Shown piece after piece: positions 36,101-48,151 of a stretch of DNA of 64,000 bases. The stretch lies in the NCBI GenBank assembly GCA_002943765.1, contig PQWQ01000012.1, forward strand, positions 1,054,001 to 1,118,000. The letters are read 5' to 3'. The position numbers and the translations under genes are program-made. Position 1 is the stretch's first letter, and every line of letters starts with the position of its first letter. The notes under the pieces were generated by a model, which did no database searches, was not told where the DNA came from, and saw only the letters and a list, made by a program, of their open reading frames with translations. The stretch comes from Psoroptes ovis. Taxonomy: Eukaryota > Arthropoda > Arachnida > Sarcoptiformes > Psoroptidae.

Positions 36101-39100
36101 AGTGAAATATGACCAAAATTTTGTCCGACTAAAACAACACTATGAGAACCGGTCAAAATACTTTGTTGCTCATTTTATTATCATTATTTTAATTCATTTA
36201 CCATCACCATCATGATAATCATGATTATGATTATGATAATCATTATTATCATTTATTAAATTACTCAAACACATGATCATCATGATCATATGTTTCTAGA
36301 TGTTTCGAAATGTTTTCATGTTTTTGAGATATTCGGTTTCTGTCCGAAAAGTTCTTGTCCAATTTTCCATCGACAACCCATGGATTTCAAACAATAATTT
36401 TTCGGACAACTAAAAATGCATTAAAAATGATGTTCGGGAAAAAATGATGATTTTGATGTATAAACAATTTGTAAAATAATGTATATTTAATGAAAGTAAA
36501 AATAAATATTACAAAAAAAAATTCGTTTTTAATTATATCGTGTTGTATTCAAATTCGTGTTGTCCGAAAAGTTCTTGACAATTTTCAACGCTTATTTTCA
36601 TTGAATTTTAATAGTCCAAAAAGTGGAAAACTTTTTGGACAAATGGTTTTTTTTTTTTTTTTGCTCAACTTGCCGGTATTTTCTGGTTGTGATTTATCGT
36701 CATTATTATTATGATTGTAATCATTAATATTATGATTATTATCAACGTATATTAAACCAGTTTTTTTTTTTTTTTGAATTGGTTCCTTATGAGATATTTG
36801 ATCGTTTATTTTGATCATTTTAATCATTTATTTTGATTTTTTTTCAACGATATTTATGAGTTTTTGATTTCCAATTCCGATATGATATTTATGGATATTT
36901 TTTATGCCGATTTTTTTTCGCAAAATCAAAATAATAATTACACAAAAATCAATTAATTATTTGATAATTGAAATTTCTTTTATATTTATTTTTTCTCATT
37001 TAAAAAATAATCAAATATTCTCTATCAAGTTTCGGCTCCATCTCATCCATTCACCACTGGTACAATGAAAGTGGACGTCCTTATCCACTCCAAGTGGATG
37101 GATGAACAACATTTTTCAATGATTACTTTGATTACATTACAGTGGAATTTGAAAGAAACTAACCTAAAATCCATTGGATCTAAATTGGAAAATCTAAAAT
37201 TGGATTTTTATAATTCAATATTAATTATTATAACTGAACAAACAACTGATCTACAAGTGTTATTATCATAGTTATTATTATTATCATTATTCACACATGA
37301 AGAATGAAGAAAACATGTTATAAGCATGCTGAAAGCATGCCAAGCATTTCGAAGCATCTTGCATTTCTAAGCTTGCTCAAGTCAATCATTTTTGATTTCC
37401 GATTTTAGCCTCGATCTGAGGCTCGATCCTAGCCATTTCTCAATAAGCAAACTGAACGAGGCATCGTTCAGCTTGAACATTTGAAAACATTCAACGAAAA
37501 AAAAAACAAACCAGTCATTCATGATTGTTGTTTGATTGCACACATCAACATCAACATATCACTTGTGTTACTGTTGTTGTTGATGTAACTGTTGATGTGA
37601 ATATGATTAGACTTCAGTGATGATGATGATTATTATCATTATTATTTTCGAATGTTTTTTTTTTTTGGCCGATTGAGTTTTGTTTTGTTTTCACCATCAA
37701 TATGATGATGATAAGTGTTTGTTGATTAATCATTCATCGGTCGTTGATGATAATGTTGATGATGATGATGATGATCATCATCATTAGATGCTTTCATTGA
37801 TCAGTAATAATCGGGAAAATGATGCTGAAATAACGCTTAAAATGCGTCAATAAAAGTTGCTAAAAATAAAATTGAATATATTGAAGAAATATTTACTGGT
37901 CAAATATTTCAATTTCGACAAGTATCCATACTACATAAGTTGATCATAATTATTATTATAATTTGAATCATTGGAATACCAATGATTCATTGAATTAATG
38001 TTTACCATCATTCGAATTCAACCAATCAATCGATCGATGATGATGGTGATCATCATCATCAAAAAAAAAAAAAAAAAATGGTAAATTTGAAATTGATTGA
38101 ACCCGCAAAATCGGATTGTAATCATTTTCATAATAATTATTATTATCATTATTATTATTACAATATTCAAATAATGATCCATTATTATTAATTAAAAATT
38201 ACTTTTTTTTAATACTAATAATGTTATTATTAATATTGATATTTCGATTCAAATATTCAAATGTCAATGCATATTTTTAACATTTATTTGACATTTCATT
38301 CGTTTTATTTGTGTTTCCGTAAATTTTTAACGATAATTTCGTGCATTTTATCGATATTTCGTTGATCGAAATTCATGTTTAATCAATGAATTTTGAATTA
38401 TTTGATTCTAAAATTGATGAAATCAATAAAATGAATAGAATATTCAAAATGAATTAATTCAAATCAATAAAATTCTTAATACAAGAATGAGGATATCATA
38501 CATGTTTTAAAATTATTTTATCGCCAATTGCGATCGTCATTTGCGATCGCAATTTTACATTTTCATATTCAAACGAATTGAATCGATTTCTTTGTTTGCC
38601 AAATTTAGTTTTGAAAATTTATTTCATTTCATTTTCTTATGACGACGACTACGTCGACAACAACAACAACAATCATTGATTAATCATTATCATTTGTTTG
38701 CTCGTTGTTTGTTGTTTCACATTTGGTATTATTATTTATGATTATTATGATTATTTGTTTATTTATGGATAAATATTTTTGTGTTTTTTATTTATGAAAT
38801 ATTTTGGAAATTATCACCAAAAATAATGAAAAAAATAAAATTTGGAAAACACCAACGCGAAATGAACGTACGCAAAATGTGTGTGTGTGTGTGTTTTACA
38901 CGATTACGTATTTGGAATTTTGGAAATATAATTTTGTTTATATGTGTAGCGACACATATTAATTATTCAAATTGATTTTATCTTTATTTTGAATTTCTGG
39001 CAAATTCAATGCCTCGAAATCCATATTCAGAATCTTAAAACAATCTTAGAATCTTATTTCAATTAAATGATTAATTAATCAATCGATTGATCGACTGATT

Positions 39101-42100
39101 ACGATTGAAATCCGTCTAATAAAAGGGTTGATTGCCGAATCTGTAAGCGATTTACCAAAAGTAAATTTTAAATTTCTTAGTAAAATTCAATCATACATTA
39201 GAAAGATTGTTCTGAGATACTCGGAATCAGTCGATAGCGTTTATCATTGAATCATTGATTTGAAAAATTTATGATAATAATAATGTCAAAATAAATGCGA
39301 AATATAAGAAATTCAAATTCAAATCATATGATTGACAGCAGCAGCAACAATGTTTGATTGTTTGATTTCTTGGAATTTTTCATTTTTTAAAAATTTTTTT
39401 TTGAAATTTCCATAATAAAAATTTGATATCTGTTTTTGGCATTGGCATTGGCGTATCCATTCATTCGTTGAAATTACAATTACATTCAATTTTTATATTG
39501 AATTAATTCCACACCTACACCTACGCACATATACACACTGACCCACACAGACTGACACACACAGACCATGACCATTATTACATTGAATTACATTATGTAA
39601 TAATGATGATGATAATCATTAAATTGAACATTGAACATTTGAAATTTGAATCCGTATTATTATCTCATATCTCATATGTTTTTTCTACGTTTTAAACTAG
39701 GCATCTGGACCCAGCGAATGGCCATTCAATTGAAAGGTTATTGATTTCGATGTTTTAAATTTTTGAATTTTATTTTGACTTTCGGTCTTTGTTTGTAATT
39801 CAAAATCATACAGGAAATCATATGTGGATATTGGATGGCGAGACGAATGACGTCGTGGAACGTTTTCCGGTCGCATTCATCCAACAGCCAACATCATTCA
39901 ATGATCAAAATCATATTTATAATAATATATTGATATTCACCGTACAATTACCGAATGAAAATCAAGGTAAATTTTGAGCTTATTTTGATTTTTTCGAGAA
40001 ATCTAATTCAATTTAATTTTCTTTGAAAAAAATTCCACCTCTTCAAAATGATATCAATCAAACTAATGAAAATTTTAGGTGAATTACATATATTTCAATG
40101 TGTATCACATGATGCTATCAATGTTGTCGATGATATTTATCATTGGATGAGACATTATGGAATCACTAATAACAATCACAATAATAATAATGAAAATGAT
40201 AGTCCAATAGGTAATTGATTTATGCTTGTGGCCCTTTAACTTTTAAAATTATTTTCGAATATTTCTCATTGTGCCAATTATTTAGGTGAAAAATCAATGC
40301 AAAATAATCAACACCATCATCATCATCATCATCAACATCCATCGGGACAACAACCATCAACGACAAATGTTAATGTAAAAGAAGCTGTAAATGTATTCAA
40401 TCAGATTGCAGCACAAAGAGTAAAGTAAGTTATACTCAATAATCAAATGGTTTCTTCTTTTCAATGATTTCCCTCCTCATCACTAAAAACCGGTACTCAA
40501 AAATTTAAAATCCTTTGAAACCATGGAAACCTTAATCGTTAATGAGAGGATTATCACGAGGATAATTTTTGATGGAATGTGTTCCCTCTCAAGTCTTCAT
40601 TGATAAATTTTCTCGAGTTTCCATTCACAATCCATCATTAATCCTTGTTTTTCGGTGGATTATTTTTGTTTTTAGCTTATTTACATGGTTGCCACTGTTA
40701 CCAATTTTCAAACATTGATCATTATCATTGATTAATCTCGTTTAAATCGAAAATAATCGAAATTTTTTCGCTACTCGAGATATCATTGACGATTTGAGAA
40801 TGTCATTTCGTATTTTTAGATATTTTTTTTTTTTTTTGGAGATTTTTCTTTGAAATTTTGTCGATTGATCATTGATTGTTTATGTTTACGTCGATATTTA
40901 CGATTTAATTTTTCAAATTTTTGTTTGATCAATTTCTATCGATACACAGAAAAGAAACATCAAACGATTCGGTACATCGTCCATCATCGATAGGACCATC
41001 AACAACACCGGCAACATCATCTGGCCAATTAATTGTACAAGATTTAGATTCAAGATCCGATTCAAGTTCATATGTTGAACAACGTGAATTACAAAATAAT
41101 CCACAACAACCACAGCAACTAACACAACAGCGTCAAGAAATGCAATCACCATCATTACAACAACAACAAGGACATCATCATCATCACCATCATCAGAATA
41201 ATAATCATTTTTCAAATGGTAATCATCATTCGCATCCTCATACTCATTCACATCATCAACATCGTGAAATGAATGAGGTAATATAATAACAATGATTTTG
41301 ATAATTGAGATTTTGTAATATTGAATAATTATGATCATTTATTTACTTTTAAAATACAAATAGAATAATTATTCAAATGAACGTTATGTATCAATATTGA
41401 ATCATTGTTTTGATGATATTGAACGTTTTATTATTAGATTACAACATGCAGCTGCAGCTACAAGAGAGCTACAAACACGTAATAAACGTGGAGGTTTGTT
41501 TTGTTTACATCATATTTTTGTATTTTAATTTATAATTACTTGTTTATTTTATCCTAAAACGAAAAAAAGGCAAAGGTTCAGGTGATGGTCTATTAGCAAT
41601 ACGTGCACGTGGTCCTTGTGAAGAAGAATTTTTTGAAATATTTTCAAAATTTAAATTAGCATTCAATTTATTGGCCAAATTAAAAGGCTGTATACATGAC
41701 CCGAATGCACCGGAGTTGGTACATTTTCTATTTACACCTGTAAGTATTTTTCAATGGATGATTAGTCGATTCAATTCTGAATGTTTTTAAATGTTTGTTT
41801 TTTGTGATTAGCTTACCATCATCAATGATGCTGCAAATGCAAATGGTAAATATTCAAATGATCATGATGTATTTTGTGTTACGCTTGAACTCATTCTTGT
41901 TTTTCTCAAAACCAAAGATCCACCAGTAGATTCATCATTAGTTGGTATTCCATATTTAAGTCCTGATGCTATCGAATTGCTATCAAATTGTTGTACAAGT
42001 AAAGAATATGATTTTTGGCAATCATTAGGAACTAATTGGACACAATCAGTTAAAGTAAGCTCAAATTTTTGATTATACTGATCATATAATAATGATTTCA

Positions 42101-44993
42101 CCCAATTGTCATCAGCATATACGTATGACAAGTCCATTTAAGCCAATTTTTGCCGATGGTTTAGCACCAGATATAACTGAACCTGAATTGTTGGGCATTA
42201 TTACACCATTATCATCGTCAGCTGTGCCTGCATCATCAACCATTCCACCACCATTAACCTCAGATATTGATATTGTTCCAGATGATATTCTGCAAACACA
42301 ACCACAAAATTTAATACGTCCATCGAATAATAATAAATTAATACGTGGAAATTTTGATGATAGTGATTATGAAGATGATAATCCAACTAATAACAATCAT
42401 AATCATCATCATCATCACCCAATAAGAAGTAAATTTATTATTAATTATTATTAAGTATTAACTAATTTCTAATAATTTTTTTCTGATTAGCAGCACCAGC
42501 CAATGTTAGGCCATCACCATCATCACCTATCGATTCGATTGAACATGATGATGACGATCATCATCATCACCACCATCAATCACCATCACTATTATTGTCA
42601 CCAGTCAATAATAATGGCCAACAACAATTAATTGATAGTGAACAAATGGAATGGTTACAAGAATTACAAGCGAAAAATGCCAAAATTGTACGCGTATTAT
42701 TTCCACGTACAGCTAATAATAATAAAGAATTAACAGTGACAAGGTTTGTTTTCGGTTAAACTCAATATTCATAGATTTTTAATTCGATTTACATCAATTC
42801 TTTCTAAAATTTCAGAGGTGAAATACTAGAAATTCTTGATGATTCACGTAAATGGTGGAAAGCAAGAAATTATTGTGGCCAAATAGCACATGTACCGCAT
42901 ACAATTGTTGGCGATATTGAACCACATTTATTACAACAATCAAAATTGATGGCTAATAATTTACAGCAACAACAACATCATGAACATAATCATCATCATC
43001 ATCATTCTCATCATAATCATGGACCATCATCATCATCGATGACACAAGATGATTGGATTAGACGTGAACGTCAAGGTAAAAAAGGAGAATTTCGTTATTT
43101 TTGAGCCAATAAAAAAATTCAATCAAATCATAATCATCAACAATGATAATGATTAACAGATCGCTTCAAATTTGTGTTTATTCTCATCGATTCTTCTATT
43201 CGCTTTTTAAATGTTTGAATTACTAAATTGATTATTTATGAAATCTTATCAATTTTTTCAAATTTTTTGAGATCCAATCCGATTGTTGCTTATGAATTTA
43301 TTCAATATATTCATTCAATTCCTAATTTTATGTCAATTTGTCCATATTTTTTCCAATTCTTTTGCTTTTATTTGTGTCAATGTTTTGAAATTTGCAATTT
43401 TTTTATTTGTCTCAAAATAAATGTCCGCATTTTTTTTCCCCGAACATGAATCGATCTTGAGCTTTTGATTATATTTAATTGTTCATTTTCCCCCGCACCA
43501 AAGAAATGATCCACGATCGAATCCCATCACCTCCGATACCACCATCGCCATCAATCATTGATGATCCAAAATCGATGATAATAAAATCGAGTAATAAAGC
43601 TTCACCACCAAAACCACCGACAAGATATGATTCACTTCGAATCAAATCATCGGCAACTAATCAACAATTGGATACGATATCAATAAATTCATATGATACA
43701 ATTGAACAAGAATTAAATGATCGTTTCAATAATGGTATCAATAATGAAATAAAATTTCAACAAAAAATTGATAAAACCAAAGTGTTGGATGAATTAATGA
43801 ATGAATATAAAAATAAAAATCGAGATGATTTCAGTGGTGATGATTTGGAAAAATTTTTAATTTTCAAAGAATTTCCACAAGAATTAATAGATTTTGTTCG
43901 AAATTTATTTCAAATTAAACAAATTCGTTGTAATCTGTTCGATTGGGACAAGAAAGAATTACGGGTATATTTCTTATGACATTTAATCTCCAAATTTAGA
44001 GTCAAAATTAATTAAAAAAATCTATTCATTTACAGGCAGCAATACCGGCAAACATTGCAAATGATCAACTAGTACAACGGCTTTGGAGTAATTTTTTGAT
44101 ATTAAAAAATACGGTAAATTTTGCTTTCAAATTTACTTGTCCAATCATCATTTGATTCACTTGATGATAATTTTGTGTCAATCTTATGCTGATGAACATC
44201 AAACTATTTAATCTTATTTTTTTATCATTTCCTCTCTCTCTTCTCACAGATAAAACCATCGAATCTAAATACATTGGCATTTAAATTGAGACAACGTAAA
44301 CGTATGATGATTGAAAATATGAGAAAAGAAAAAACCGAACCAAATAATAATAATATCATCATCGAAAACGCTGATAATAATCATCATAAAGATATAAATA
44401 TGAATGAAACAAATATTATTTCGAATACAAAAAACGCTGATAATGATAATGGTAATAATAGTAATAAAAATCAAGAGAAAATCATATCAAAATCATTGAT
44501 TAATTATAAAAATGATGATAATGATCATGATGCTAAAAATAATAATGTTAAAAATGATAAAATTGAAATGAAATCATTACAAAACAATGATAATAACGAT
44601 AATAATAAAGTCATTGTAAATGATAATGGTAAAGATCCGATTAGAATCAATGCAAGGAACAAAATTAAAAAGAACAAAATTGATATTAATAACAATAATA
44701 ATAATAATGATTATAGCAATACCAATCATTTGGCTAATGATAAAATAAAACATGGTAATGATAATGACAAAGATGGTTCAATAACAACAAAAAATGAGCA
44801 TAAACTTCCATTCGATGATGATGATGATGATAATATTGATTATGATCAAGCAATGGCTGTCGCTGATGAAATTGTTAACGCTATTAATGATTTAGAAATT
44901 GATTATCAAGATGATGATGATAATTTGGCATCTGAAAAATCTCCGAATGTGAACAAACATAAACAAAACATAAGAATGGTTGATAGACAATGA
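33177..44993 (+). CDS. EPS8: EPS8, actin barbed-end capping and signalling adaptor, 16 exons
   Basis: EPS8 caps and bundles actin and links receptor signalling to Rac through ABI1/SOS1. Exons: 33177-33489, 39701-39736, 39814-39966, 40079-40210, 40286-40424, 40950-41277, 41364-41493, 41570-41739, 41812-41845, 41918-42054, 42116-42428, 42491-42743, 42816-43075, 43504-43964, 44036-44113, 44250-44993. All are GT-AG and in phase, giving 1226 aa. The PTB domain starts with YHVEHLATF and continues IWTQRMAIQL, ERFPVAFIQ, GELHIFQC. Then comes the helical middle (ILNHCFDDIERFIIRLQ; FNLLAKLKGCIHDPNAPELVHFLFTP), an SH3 domain (about 690-745) with GEILEILDDSRKWWKARN, a proline-rich segment, and the C-terminal actin-binding SAM-like domain (about 893-1000). 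His- and Asn/Asp-rich inserts and a long tail enlarge it beyond the vertebrate 822 aa. The start has a good context (AAAATGG). Confidence 0.95.
34284..34354 (+). repeat. TGTCCGAAAAGTT-family hairpin, copy 3
   Basis: TTGTCCGAAAAGTTTT pairs with AAAACTTTCTGGACAA. The inner TTTTTGCAT also pairs with ATGCATGAAAA, so almost the full 71 bp folds with a loop of a few bases. Confidence 0.8.
36341..36408 (+). repeat. TGTCCGAAAAGTT-family hairpin, copy 4
   Basis: TGTCCGAAAA and TTTTCGGACA close a 68-bp foldback. Inner TTGT/ACAA and CCAT/ATGG also pair around a 9-base loop. Confidence 0.85.
36560..36642 (+). repeat. TGTCCGAAAAGTT-family hairpin, copy 5, with nested hairpin
   Basis: TTGTCCGAAAAGTT pairs with AACTTTTTGGACAA (one wobble). 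A second, inner foldback GTCCAAAAAGT...ACTTTTTGGAC lies at 36614-36640. It is only about 150 bases from copy 4. Confidence 0.8.
38526..38554 (+). repeat. Perfect 11-bp stem hairpin
   Basis: AATTGCGATCG and CGATCGCAATT flank a 7-base spacer in EPS8 intron 1. Confidence 0.7.
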
Positions 44994-45207
44994 TGAGCGA
45001 TGATAATTGGTGATAATCGATTATCATTAATCGATAATGATTGCATTTTCCCGTGATGATCATTTGTTTCCCATGGAGTGTCTGGAGAATTTTAAAGAAT
45101 TTATAATTAAATTTGAATGAATTGAATTTGAAAATTGTGCGAAATTATGAAAATTTAATATTTTGATTCTTAAAAATTGATTAAATTTGATAATTTTAAA
45201 TAATTTC

Positions 45208-45213
45208 AATAAA
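45208..45213 (+). terminator. Polyadenylation signal of EPS8
   Basis: This AATAAA lies 215 bases past the EPS8 stop and only a few bases before the stop codon (45218-45220) of the opposing tau-like gene. Confidence 0.55.
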
Positions 45214-45217
45214 GCTT

Positions 45218-46018
45218 TCAGCCATTTATCGTTAATTGTTCATTTGTTTTCCGCAATAATTCATCCAATTGATTTTCATTATCATCATTTTGACTAATTT
45301 GTGGTGTTGTTATCGCTGAATTTGTTCTCGATGTGGCCGCTGATGATGCAGCCGATGTTGCCGTCGATGATGATGTCGCATATTTTTCATCAAAAATCTT
45401 TACATTACCACCGCCTGGTTGATGCTTGACATTGTCTAATGAACCGATTTTAGATCGTACATTCCAATCTAGCTTTTGTGTGACAACACGAACATTTCCG
45501 CCTTCTGTTGAAATATGGCAATAATCAATCAATTAATTAAAATTATTGGCGAAAATAGAACTCACTTGGCTTATGTGTAGCATTATCCAATGAACCGACT
45601 CTGGATTTTGTTTCCCATTTTAATTTTTTTGATTCAATTTTAATTTCACCACCAGCTAAATAATAATGATTATCGAGAAATTGGGGAAAAATTAATTAAA
45701 AAGTAAACATAAACAGGAAAATCATGAATGTATTTACCAGGCTTATGATTAATATTGTTTAATGAACCAATTTTTGATTTAACATTTTTCAAATTCGGCC
45801 CTTTTGCTTGTCCGACTGTCACCTTGTTGATAGGAATTTCTAAATCGGAAAACAAAGGGACAAGTGGATTAAATTATAATTAATTCAAATGAATTGAATT
45901 GACATTCAAATTAATTACTCTTATTTGTTGATTGCTGTCCATCATCAGTATGATTCGTATGATTACTGTTCAGACTAGAATTACTAATTGAGCTGGTGTT
46001 GAATGAATTTTTCGACAT
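45218..46018 (-). CDS. Tau/MAP-like microtubule-binding protein, four exons
   Basis: Exons on the minus strand are 46018-45919, 45839-45738, 45655-45566 and 45504-45218. All are GT-AG with matching phases, giving 192 aa. It carries three repeats of the tau/MAP2/MAP4 microtubule-binding type: residues about 40-70 (SKIGSLNNINHKPAGG), 71-100 (SRVGSLDNATHKPKGG) and 101-130 (SKIGSLDNVKHQPGGG). Each has the K/R-x-G-S phosphorylation motif, and the exon ends fall at the PxGG ends of the first two repeats. Only the last keeps a full PGGG. The N-terminal projection domain is just about 35 Ser/Asn-rich residues. The C-terminal tail is Ser/Thr/Ala-rich and ends in an acidic and then polar helix (NQLDELLRKTNEQL). 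The expected role is to bind and stabilise microtubules. Longer isoforms from upstream exons are possible but none is visible. Confidence 0.93.
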
Positions 46019-46682
46019 TTTTCTTGAGAATATTTTTCAACTTAGTAATTTAAAAGACATAAATCACATGACAGTTTTAATCGGAAATCTGGAATGCTTT
46101 TTTCAATGGAAAGATATTTGGAGTTTTGGATTAACGTATTGAATTTATTAAATGTGTTGGATTGATATTTGATTCTGGTCTGATTTTGTTTCCTTGTTTG
46201 CCGATGGTTAATTGGCAATTATCATCGAAAAATATGTCAAATAATTTTGAAGATCAACAAATCATAACAAATAAACAATTTATATCATACGAAACTACTA
46301 AATGTAAATACATGATTATGTTGATTATGTGTACCACGTATTTGTATGCGTGTGTTGATTTTAGAACCGTAACACATATATTGATCTATATAATTACAAA
46401 TGTTTCAAATGATTAAAATCATTGTGTATCATTATGGATAATGTTGTACTATTTGATATATATGCAAAATACCACTGCTAAAGTGATCCAAAGTTGGGTC
46501 CCCATAGCGACGCCCTATATTTCCACACAATTCTATTGCGCCCAATGGAACATCGGCTCTGAGATGATGATGTTCTCAATATTTAATGTTTCGCATCGGA
46601 AGCTGTCGTAACCATGGTGAATGTGCGTTTTGATTTTGGAATTTTTTTGAAAAATTTTCCAAAAGTGTAATTTCTCTGCCTG

Positions 46683-46692
46683 CAGATGGCGC
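46683..46692 (+). promoter_or_regulatory. Second copy of CAGATGGCGC, upstream of the tau-like gene
   Basis: The same 10-mer as at 5116-5125, here 665 bases upstream of the tau-like ATG and in the same relative orientation. The role is inferred. Confidence 0.25.
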
Positions 46693-48000
46693 CATATTAT
46701 CTAAATTTTTGCATTCTCAAAAAATTTTTGAACTCGTTAAACTCCTTTCCGGCACCAAAATCCGAAAGTCCAGAACAAATCTGCAATCCCGTCGGTTGAT
46801 TGACCGCAAAAATTAAATAATTAACTACGATCTTTGTACGACATTATTTCTGGTCAAAATAAAAACAAAAACATATGGTCATTTCGAGTTATTTCAAGAT
46901 AAAATCAGAGATCATCTGCGATTACCTTGAATTTCAAATTATATCTTGAATTCGAAATTTTGGTCATTTAATTTTTCTCATGATGATTGATTGATTAAAT
47001 TATGACAAAATAATAATAAATAATAATAATGATTTCATTTCCACCTCGAATAAAAAATATAAAAAACTGACCATATTGGATTAGAATGTATCACATTTCT
47101 TATAGAAAATAATAAAAAATAAAAATTTATTCAATTTGACCTTTTATACACTCAGGTAAATGAATCGAAAATCGATTCATTCAAACCATATTTGATCTTG
47201 AAAATCTTTGATCAAAAATCAATCGATTCATGCCACAAAAATGAATGAAAAACAAAATTATCATTGATCATAAAGATAATTTATCATTACGATCAACTCT
47301 TTAAGACATCTTGATTGAACGTTTTTTATTGGAACAAATGAAAAATGTAGAAAAATATGAATTTGAATCGAATTTTCAATTTTAAAACATTCATTTTCCC
47401 ATTTTTTTTTTTTTTTTTTTTTTTTTGAAATCAAATACACTCAATCAAAATCAAATATTATTGTTTGCTTATTGATTCAAACAAACAAACAAAAGAGTGA
47501 AACAAAAAACAACTGACAAATACAAATACACAATCGAGCAAACAAACAATAAACAAAATGATAATCAAATACAAATGATAAAATCATTTGTTATAATCAA
47601 CACTTAAATTTTTGGTGACAAGTTTTTGTATTGTATTAGAGGGAAATGAATGAGAAATGTATATAGAAAGCTCAAATGGTCCCCAAAAATGGTCCAAGGT
47701 CCATGTACATTCATGGCATTGATCAAATGATTGCACTGATGATTGCATTGTATCGACGTTCCAATGTTATCTTTGGCCATTATGTGATATCAATTTATCT
47801 TTGAAAAAATGTAATATTTACAATGTAAGTTTATTTTAGCTTCATTCATTTGTTTGTTTGATTTTGTTTTTTTTAGCTTCAATTAAAGAAATAACATTGA
47901 AATAATAATACACTAATAATTTGTAACAAATGTGATAACGGAAAAGGATAGTCCGACCACATTTTAGAAACTTTGAATCATTTTCAAAGGGTTAAAAGGT

Positions 48001-48151
<151 letters not shown>

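Larger units (their letters stand above)
33490..39700 (+). other. EPS8 intron 1 (6.2 kb)
   Basis: This intron splits the PTB domain. It contains three hairpin-family copies (34284, 36341, 36560), a perfect 11-bp-stem hairpin at 38526-38554, a 15-bp direct repeat flanking a poly-T (33742-33823) and several ATC/GAT runs. I see no other gene in it with confidence. Confidence 0.8.
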
